Shown here: positions 23,990 through 29,440 of the stretch, piece by piece
Numbering within the stretch: position 1 is the first letter of the stretch
Layout: the number at the start of each line of letters is the position of its first letter
Source: DATESZ01 sp035283845
GTDB lineage: Bacteria > Desulfobacterota > Syntrophia > Syntrophales > JACQWR01
Direction of reading: 5' to 3'
Length of the DNA stretch: 29,440 nt
Assembly: GCA_035283845.1 (NCBI GenBank)
Contig: DATESZ010000130.1
Location: 1-29,440, forward strand
Position numbers and translations under genes: made by a program
The notes under the pieces: model-generated
What the model saw: only the letters and a program-made list of their open reading frames with translations
The model's database searches: none
Told to the model about the DNA's origin: nothing

Positions 23990-24481
23990 TCACTGGATGA
24001 CGAACTCGGTAAAATAGACCTGGACAATCTTCCCTTTAACCAAAAAACTATTAAGCCGCATGACGATCTCATCCCGCAGACGTTGTTTCCCCCCCACATC
24101 CATAAGTTCGTTGAAGGACTTGGCGGTAAGCAGATCCAGCATGTTGTCCCTTAACTTAGGCTTCAATAGTTCCAGTTCAGGAACGACCGATTGATCAGAA
24201 ACCTCAATCTCAATCACTATCTTTAAGTATCGTTCGCCCTGATTATCTGAAAGATTAACGATAAAGGGCGCCATAGGCCACATTGTCCCGATCAGGGGCT
24301 TAGGCGGCTGAACGGCCGCCTTTTTCGCGTCCCCATGGTCGGTGAAAAAATATATCCCACCAAATACGCCGGCGGCAATTGCAATCAGAACCACCAAGGA
24401 AATAATGATGATCTTTACAATAGGAACCTTCTTTTTTGCCGCCTGTTCCTGTACAATTTCTTCATTCTCTGCTTTTGCCAT
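23990..24481 (-). CDS. fliL: Flagellar basal body protein FliL
   Basis: A 163-residue protein with a short cytoplasmic N-terminus, one membrane helix (IVKIIIISLVVLIAIAAGVF, about 21-40) and a periplasmic domain with FIVNLSDNQGERYLKIVIEI, LRDNMLDLLTAKSFNEL and the ending VQVYFTEFVIQ-like. FliL contacts the stator and helps torque. Directly upstream of fliM is its usual place, so I give this copy the symbol fliL. It is the first gene after the sigma-54-like promoter at 24629-24644, with a leader of about 135 bases. Confidence 0.94.
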   Translation of the reverse strand: MAKAENEEIVQEQAAKKKVPIVKIIIISLVVLIAIAAGVFGGIYFFTDHGDAKKAAVQPPKPLIGTMWPMAPFIVNLSDNQGERYLKIVIEIEVSDQSVVPELELLKPKLRDNMLDLLTAKSFNELMDVGGKQRLRDEIVMRLNSFLVKGKIVQVYFTEFVIQ

Positions 24482-24628
24482 TTTATCCTCTCACTTTTCG
24501 GGAAACATCAATATAATCTCCACACGCCTGTTTAATTGCCGGTTATCCATTTATCTCCCCGCCGATTCGATAAGTTTAGGACCCGCTTTCCCCATAAGAC
24601 AGGATGGTCGCTGTTCGATATGAGTTCC

Positions 24629-24644
24629 AGCAATTACCGTACCA
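24629..24644 (-). promoter_or_regulatory. Sigma-54-like promoter of the fliL-fliM-fliN export-gate operon
   Basis: The minus strand reads TGGTACGGTAATTGCT: TGGYACG, four bases, TTGCT, an excellent fit with exact spacing. The -12 GC is at 24630-24631, predicting a start near 24618. It is the only promoter-like element I found ahead of the ten closely packed genes down to flhF. A small dyad, CCTGC-N6-GCAGG (24704-24719), lies about 75-90 bases upstream; the G6 motif of the other two sigma-54-like promoters is absent. Confidence 0.85.
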
Positions 24645-24777
24645 TTGATGAAATAATTTTTTAGACAATAATTTTAATCATTTAAACTAATTGCGCGATA
24701 TGACCTGCTTCCGTGCAGGCAAGGAAGGGGATATGGATTTGACAAGTTGGCAATTTTTTGACGGCAGGACTATTGAC

Positions 24778-24813
24778 GATAAAAGGCGCCCCAGCTTATG
24801 GGCGCCTTTTATC
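24778..24813. terminator. Perfect 14-bp stem terminator after flgE, possibly two-way
   Basis: GATAAAAGGCGCCC (24778-24791) and its exact reverse complement (24800-24813) enclose an 8-base loop. The stem is GC-rich inside and ends in AAAA/TTTT on both sides, so it has a short U run in either direction. It lies 41 bases after the flgE stop. With the fliL promoter it accounts for the 373-base gap 24482-24854, which otherwise holds only AT-rich sequence. Confidence 0.9.
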
Positions 24814-24854
24814 TCCTGCATTCTGGCTGCTGGCTCCTAAATTCTATTTTTGCA

Positions 24855-27023
24855 TTAACGTTTTATATTCATCAGTTCTTGCAACATCTGATCAGTCGCA
24901 GTGATGATCCTGGCGCTGGACTGATAGGCGCGCTGGGCCGTAATCATCTTGATGAATTCTTTGGCTACGTCGGTATTTGACATCTCAAGAGAGCTGGCCA
25001 TTATCTCCCCCAGACCGGCGGTGGCTGGTTTAGCGGGATTGACTTTCCCTGACTCGGCGGTTTCGGAAAAATAACTGCCGATCTTGTTCAATCCATTAAT
25101 ATTGCGAAAAGTTGCTAAAAGAATCATAGCCAGTTTCTGCCGCTTACCATTAGAAAACATCCCTTCTACAATGCCGCTCTTATTAACGTCCAGGCTGGTT
25201 AAATCACCCTTTTTATACCCGTCCTGGTTCTGCAAAGTAATCGATGATGCCGAAGCATAGCTATTTATTTTAGGAGCATCGTCGCCGGCCATATTCCATG
25301 TAATATCACCAGCGCCATTTGTTCCAATAACAGTGCCATCGATACCGCCTACCAACGCTGTCGCCGCCTGGGCGGCAGCTAGTGTGGCGCCACCGGTCAC
25401 CGATAATTCGCCGGCCGTTGCCGTTGCAATCCCGTTAAGCAGTGCTGCAATTGCCGCATTGGTATGGGCAGCGTTTGCACTGTCAATGGTTACGGTAATG
25501 GCATCCGTACCGCCGCCGGCAACCGCAAGAGCAGCGCCGCCAGCGGCACCGCCTGCCAAATTCGTCGCCGCCTGGGCGGCAGCATCTGTGGCTCCGCCGG
25601 TCACCGATAAAGTGCCGGCTGTTGCCGTTGCAGTCCCGTCCAGCAGCGCTGCAATTGCCGCATTGTTATGGGCAGCGTTTGCGCTGTCAAAGGTTACGGT
25701 AATGGCATCCGTACCGCCGCCGGCAACCGCAAGAACAGCGCCAGGTCCACCATCAGTAATAGCCACTGTGACATTATTACCCACTGCTCCTCCCGCTCCC
25801 GCTGTTACGATCAGGTCGGTGTTGAAGGTTTCGGTGGCCTTTATGGCGGTATCAGTAATAGCCACTGTGACATTATTGCCCACTGCTCCTGCCTCTCCCA
25901 CTGTTACATTCAGGTCGGCGAAGGTATTGCTGGCCTTATCGCCAGTGAGAGTAGATCCCCCAATTGGATAAAAACGCACTATTCCATCCGCTGGGGTCGC
26001 CTCTGTCTGTACAATGTCAAACTCCATGGTGTCGGTATCTGCCCAGGCGCCGGTTAAGGTAAAGGTAATGTCGGCGCCGCCCGCGCCATCAAGATCAATG
26101 GCCACACTATCATCAACACCGGCTGTTGCCAGGTCCAGAGTCATATTTGGGTATCCGCCATTATTCGTAACCGTCCATGCATTCTCATCGCTGCCTCTGG
26201 TTAATGTAATCGTCCCTGCGGAACTTTTATACAATTGTCCGGCACGATTGATCTTTGAGGTGGCACTACCGTCACCGATTGTGGTTGTTACAACAGGTGT
26301 TATAGTGGACGTGTAAGTATTTTCGATAGCCCCCGTATTGAGATCGAACTTTATACCTGAGAAGGATTCTGATGTGGCCTTTTTACCGTCCAAATAATTC
26401 TCCACACCCCAGTATCCGGTGCCCTCGGTGTTGGTAAATTGAGTACTCAAAGTGTGTTCCTGACCACCACTATCATAAACCGCCTGCGAAGAACTAAAAA
26501 TGTCGCCCGGCACAGTCTGAGAATCAAGCATCAGCCCGACTTCAAAAGTAGTGGTAGCGCGCGGTCGGGATAGAACATCCCGCAAATTTAGATCCCCCAT
26601 GTTGGGAACTAACTCTCCCTTATCATTATAGCTGTAACCCTGGACGCGGTACCCGTTTGAGTCGACAAGCAAACCTGTATTGGCCACATTAAAACCTCCA
26701 GCCCTGGTATAAACAGAATTACCGCCATTATCTTTCAGAATAAAAAAACCGTTTCCGTCAATTGCCATATCCGTGACATTTCCCGTCGACTGAAACGATC
26801 CCTGGGCAAACTGGGTGACGATAGCGGCGACGTTGACACCCTGCCCTACCCGTGAGACACCACTGCTCCCACCGGTGAGACTCTGGCTTAACATACTGGC
26901 AAAAAAGGTATCTGCCGCTTTGAAACCTACGGTATTGGCGTTGGCCAAATTGTTTCCGATTACGTCCATCTGCTTCTCACTCGCCGTAAGACCTGTTGTT
27001 CCTATCCATAGTGCACCTGACAT
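24855..27023 (-). CDS. flgE: Flagellar hook protein FlgE with internal repeats
   Basis: A 722-residue hook subunit, much longer than the enterobacterial one (about 402). N-terminal NNLANANTVGFKAAD (24-38), GSFQSTGNVTDMAIDGNGFF and the C-terminal LEMSNTDVAKEFIKMITAQR ending in LQELMNIKR are classic. The extra length is in the surface-exposed middle. Residues about 359-424 contain a 33-residue repeat (GAVGNNVTVAITD twice), and residues about 428-555 a 68-residue repeat (AVAGGGTDAITVT...SVTGGAT, almost twice). These parts are Ala/Gly/Thr-rich. AAGGAGGT before the ATG gives a strong ribosome site. Confidence 0.96.
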   Translation of the reverse strand: MSGALWIGTTGLTASEKQMDVIGNNLANANTVGFKAADTFFASMLSQSLTGGSSGVSRVGQGVNVAAIVTQFAQGSFQSTGNVTDMAIDGNGFFILKDNGGNSVYTRAGGFNVANTGLLVDSNGYRVQGYSYNDKGELVPNMGDLNLRDVLSRPRATTTFEVGLMLDSQTVPGDIFSSSQAVYDSGGQEHTLSTQFTNTEGTGYWGVENYLDGKKATSESFSGIKFDLNTGAIENTYTSTITPVVTTTIGDGSATSKINRAGQLYKSSAGTITLTRGSDENAWTVTNNGGYPNMTLDLATAGVDDSVAIDLDGAGGADITFTLTGAWADTDTMEFDIVQTEATPADGIVRFYPIGGSTLTGDKASNTFADLNVTVGEAGAVGNNVTVAITDTAIKATETFNTDLIVTAGAGGAVGNNVTVAITDGGPGAVLAVAGGGTDAITVTFDSANAAHNNAAIAALLDGTATATAGTLSVTGGATDAAAQAATNLAGGAAGGAALAVAGGGTDAITVTIDSANAAHTNAAIAALLNGIATATAGELSVTGGATLAAAQAATALVGGIDGTVIGTNGAGDITWNMAGDDAPKINSYASASSITLQNQDGYKKGDLTSLDVNKSGIVEGMFSNGKRQKLAMILLATFRNINGLNKIGSYFSETAESGKVNPAKPATAGLGEIMASSLEMSNTDVAKEFIKMITAQRAYQSSARIITATDQMLQELMNIKR
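25360..25742. repeat. 204-base tandem duplication inside flgE
   Basis: GTCGCCGCCTGGGCGGCAG recurs at 25360 and 25564, exactly 204 bases (68 codons) apart, and the similarity continues to about 25742, giving almost two copies. The two units differ at scattered bases, so the duplication is not brand new. The length keeps the reading frame. Confidence 0.9.
25752..25930. repeat. 99-base repeat inside flgE
   Basis: ATCAGTAATAGCCACTGTGA recurs at 25752 and 25851, 99 bases (33 codons) apart, followed by similar sequence encoding the VGNNVTVAITD block. It is adjacent to but distinct from the 204-base duplication. Confidence 0.85.
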
Positions 27024-27101
27024 TTTACTTACCTCCTTAAATAATTTATAATTTTTTTGGTCTACTCAACCATTTCTTGAACCTTGATTTAGCCGTCATT
27101 C

Positions 27102-27515
27102 TCACTTCACCGACATGACATCATTGAAGGATACCTCCTCGCCATTTACTGTCAGATAAATCGTCTTATCCTTGAAGCTGACCGCCGACACCTGTCCCGT
27201 AATTGTAGTTTTTCCATCGCCATTAAGGGCAGTAACTTCTTTGCCGATAAGATTTACCGACTGAGCATTGGCCAGCATTATATAGTTTGAGTTCTGGGCT
27301 GCCAAAGCCGTGTTAAGATTGCTAAGTTGTTCAAGACTTGAAAACTGGGCAAGCTGTGCCGCAAATTCCGACCCCTGAGCAGGGTTCATGGGATCCTGAT
27401 TCTTAAGCTGGGCTATCAGCATCTTAAAAAAATCATCTTTCCCTATGAGTTTTGACGTTGCCGAGTCCGCGGCGGCTGTTTTTACATTGCCTGTGATATT
27501 TTCTATGCTGCTCAT
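27102..27515 (-). CDS. flgD: Hook assembly scaffold FlgD
   Basis: A 137-residue hook-cap protein needed to polymerise FlgE, which follows after 78 bases. The N-terminal family core is clear: LIGKDDFFKMLIAQLKNQDP, then GSEFAAQLAQFSSLEQLSNL and SVNLIGKEVTA. The C-terminal FLG_D-type immunoglobulin-like part of longer homologues (about 230 residues) is missing; only a short beta segment (GQVSAVSFKDKTIYLTVNGE) remains. Short FlgD forms are known. AAGGAGG before the ATG supports the start. Confidence 0.95.
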   Translation of the reverse strand: MSSIENITGNVKTAAADSATSKLIGKDDFFKMLIAQLKNQDPMNPAQGSEFAAQLAQFSSLEQLSNLNTALAAQNSNYIMLANAQSVNLIGKEVTALNGDGKTTITGQVSAVSFKDKTIYLTVNGEEVSFNDVMSVK

Positions 27516-27545
27516 ATTTTGTCCTCCTTATAATTAAAACAAGTC

Positions 27546-29440
27546 CTAAACAAAAACACTGATCCCCTCCACGCCTTGCCCCTCTTTTTGCCCATTTGCA
27601 GAGGAGGCTATCTCCGCAGGAGAAGGTTTTTCTGCCCTTTCGTTCCTGTTTTCACTCTTCCTGTTTTCTTCCCGCCACCAGAGATTCCCGCTGCCTAAGC
27701 CGCCATCCCTGCCGGGATGCCCTCCCTGAAGCAGGAAATCAATAGTGTGAACCTGCAGGCCCTGTTGCTGAAGGGCGCTTTTCAACTGGTCGGCATGGCC
27801 CTGCAGCGCCTGCCGGACATCGTGACGTTCCGCCGTCATGACTACATGCACCTTGTTTTCCCGGACGACGATGTCCATAGCAAGGTTGCCTAAGTTCTGC
27901 GGCGACAGGGTAATCTTTATCCTGCCAAAACCTTTACCTGTTTCATCGGACAATTGATTGGCAATCTGATTCACCAACAAGCGCCCATCAATATAGGGCG
28001 CATTACCCGCCTTGTTAACCGCAGCACTACCGCCATAGGCTGAAACAGTCATGGGCCCGTCGTATTCCCGCGCCGAAGCGGCCTTCTCGAAAACAAGTGA
28101 AATCGGCAGTTTACGATCGTATGCGTGCTCATTCCCCTCGGTATCCGAACTTGCCCTTATGACGTAAATATTTTTATCTCCACCGATTGAGAGAAGATCA
28201 CCCTTGACGGGAAAAGACGCCCTCCCTGTTGAAGCTTGATCTTCCTGTCTCCACGGTTTCATACCGGCTTCCGGCATTTTGTAAACAGCTTTCGTCGGCC
28301 GCTCCACACCAAGGGCTTCTGCTTCATATTCAATGATGTTTTTGCCAGGAGGAAGAACCGGTTTCCTCCCTTCCTTAGCAGCAAAAAGTCCCTTGTCCTT
28401 TATTTCCGACAATATCTCTCCGATCCCATCATCTTCAATACCTTGCCTTTTCAGTGCATCACTTATGATCCTGATTGTTGAAGCCTGCTCTTCCTGTCTC
28501 CACGGTTTCATACCGGCTTCCGGCATTTCGTAAACAGCGCTCGTCGCCCGCTCACCGCCAAGGGCTTCCGCATCATAATCAATGATGTTTTTGCCAGGAG
28601 GAAGAACCGGTTTCCTCCCTTCCTTAGCAGCAAAAAGTCCCTTGTCTTTTACTTCCGACAATATCTCTCCGATCCCGTCATCTTCAATACCTTGCCTTTT
28701 CAGTGCATCACTTATGATCCTGATTATTGAAGCCTGCTCTTCCTGTCTCCATGGTTTCATACCGGCTTCCGGCATTTCGTAAACAGCGTTCGTCGCCCGC
28801 TCACCGCCAAGGGCTTCCGCATCATATTCAATGATGTTTTTGCCAGGAGGAAGAACCGGCTTCCTCCCTTCCTTAGCGGTAAAAAGTCCCTTGTCTTTTA
28901 CTTCCGACAATATTTCGCCGATCCCGTCATCTTCAATACCATGCCTTTTCAATGCATCACTTATGATCCTGATTGTTGAAGCCTGCTCTTCCTGTCTCCA
29001 CGGTTTCATACCGGCTTCCGGCATTTCGTAAACAGCGCTCGTCGCCAGCTCACCGCCAAGGGCTTCCGCATCATATTCGCTGATGCTGTTGACTGGAGGA
29101 AGAACCGGTTTACTGCCTTCCTTAGCGGTAAAAAGCCCCTTGTCTTTTATTTCCGACAATATCTCTCCGATCCCGTCATCTTCAACACCATGCCTTTTCA
29201 GTGCATCACTTATGATCCTGATTATTGAAGCCTGCTCCTCCCGTCTCCACGGTTTCATACCGGCTTCGGGCGTTTCGTAAACAGCGTTCGTCGCCCGCTC
29301 ACCGCCAAGGGCTTCCGCATCATATTCGCTGATGCTGTTGACTGGAGGAAGAACCTGTTTCCTCCCTTCCTTAGCGGTAAAAAGTCCCTTGTCTTTTATT
29401 TCCGACAATATCTCTCCGATCCCGTCATCTTCAATACCAT
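27546..29440 (-). CDS. fliK: Hook-length control protein FliK with 83-residue tandem repeats (5' end outside window)
   Basis: At least 631 residues, open to the right edge; a TTG at 29408 lies inside a repeat and is not a credible start. The C-terminal hook domain (about nt 27720-27990) has RLLVNQIANQL, GFGRIKITLSPQNLGNLAMD and VHVVMTAERHDVRQAL, the FliK pattern that triggers the FlhB switch. From 28228 to the edge the protein consists of 83-residue units containing ISDALKRxGxEDDGIGEILS, KDKGLFxAKEGRKPVLPP and MPEAGMKPWRQEEQAS. FliK length sets hook length in the ruler model, so repeat number could matter. It lies 30 bases before flgD. Confidence 0.93.
   Translation of the reverse strand, partial: GIEDDGIGEILSEIKDKGLFTAKEGRKQVLPPVNSISEYDAEALGGERATNAVYETPEAGMKPWRREEQASIIRIISDALKRHGVEDDGIGEILSEIKDKGLFTAKEGSKPVLPPVNSISEYDAEALGGELATSAVYEMPEAGMKPWRQEEQASTIRIISDALKRHGIEDDGIGEILSEVKDKGLFTAKEGRKPVLPPGKNIIEYDAEALGGERATNAVYEMPEAGMKPWRQEEQASIIRIISDALKRQGIEDDGIGEILSEVKDKGLFAAKEGRKPVLPPGKNIIDYDAEALGGERATSAVYEMPEAGMKPWRQEEQASTIRIISDALKRQGIEDDGIGEILSEIKDKGLFAAKEGRKPVLPPGKNIIEYEAEALGVERPTKAVYKMPEAGMKPWRQEDQASTGRASFPVKGDLLSIGGDKNIYVIRASSDTEGNEHAYDRKLPISLVFEKAASAREYDGPMTVSAYGGSAAVNKAGNAPYIDGRLLVNQIANQLSDETGKGFGRIKITLSPQNLGNLAMDIVVRENKVHVVMTAERHDVRQALQGHADQLKSALQQQGLQVHTIDFLLQGGHPGRDGGLGSGNLWWREENRKSENRNERAEKPSPAEIASSANGQKEGQGVEGISVFV
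28228..29440. repeat. 249-base tandem repeat array inside fliK
   Basis: The marker GTTGAAGC or its variant ATTGAAGC starts units at 28228, 28477, 28726, 28975 and 29224, exactly 249 bases apart, and CCCTTGTC recurs at 28390, 28639, 28888, 29137 and 29386 with the same period. Nearly five units are visible and the array continues beyond the edge. Units are highly alike, differing at scattered bases, which suggests recent expansion or ongoing homogenisation. The unit is a multiple of three, so changes in number keep the frame. Confidence 0.95.

Noticed and set aside
24704..24719. CCTGC-N6-GCAGG dyad as a terminator
   Set aside because: Only five base pairs and no T run on either strand; at most a protein-binding dyad upstream of the fliL promoter.
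28228..29440. Regular 249-base repeats as a CRISPR array
   Set aside because: No short repeat/unique spacer structure; the whole unit is conserved, in frame and part of fliK.

Overview
This window is an almost pure flagellar gene cluster. Apart from flaG at the left edge, every gene lies on the minus strand, so transcription runs from the right edge to the left. The set includes hook, rod, ring and junction proteins, the type III export gate, the C-ring and the late regulators fliA, flgM, csrA, fliW, flhF and flhG. Together with sigma-54-type promoters and the P- and L-ring genes flgI and flgH, this points to a Gram-negative bacterium with a sigma-54/sigma-28 flagellar hierarchy. A deltaproteobacterial (Desulfobacterota) member, perhaps of the Syntrophus/Smithella kind, is my best inference. 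No rRNA or other phylogenetic marker is present to prove it. flhF and flhG suggest a polar flagellum.

Layout, in order of transcription from right to left. (1) fliK (cut by the window edge, with 83-residue tandem repeats), flgD and flgE, closed by a perfect-stem terminator at 24778-24813. (2) A sigma-54-like promoter (24629-24644) drives fliL-fliM-fliN-fliO-fliP-fliQ-fliR-flhB-flhA-flhF. The genes are tightly packed: C-ring, then export gate, then flagellum placement. (3) After a G-rich palindromic repeat come flhG-fliA-second fliL, then a degenerate histidine-kinase-like gene, two poorly known genes (a hydrophilic protein and a DUF2802-like membrane protein), a second FliK-like gene and a stand-alone FlhB C-terminal domain. 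(4) A sigma-54-like promoter (10117-10132) drives flgF-flgG-flgA-flgH-flgI-flgJ (rod, ring and rod-cap genes). flgM follows with its own sigma-28-like promoter overlapping the end of flgJ. (5) A third sigma-54-like promoter (4805-4820) drives flgN-flgK-flgL-csrA-fliW (junction proteins, their chaperone and the CsrA/FliW flagellin-translation switch). (6) flaG, on the plus strand, converges on fliW.

The parts fit a stepwise assembly programme. Sigma-54 genes would build the basal body, export gate and hook. FlgM would hold FliA until it is exported through the finished hook, and CsrA/FliW would then tune late translation. fliC, fliD, fliS, fliE-J, flgB, flgC and the motor genes are not in the window.

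The most unusual material is non-coding or repetitive. A family of G/C-rich palindromic repeats carries a G-quadruplex-capable stretch and a shared TTCATATAAA box. It sits immediately before the ribosome binding sites of flaG, csrA and flhG. FliK and the hook protein FlgE both contain large internal tandem duplications. A G6-A-T motif recurs upstream of two of the sigma-54-like promoters. A FliK-like protein is paired with a FlhB fragment that begins almost exactly at the FlhB self-cleavage point.
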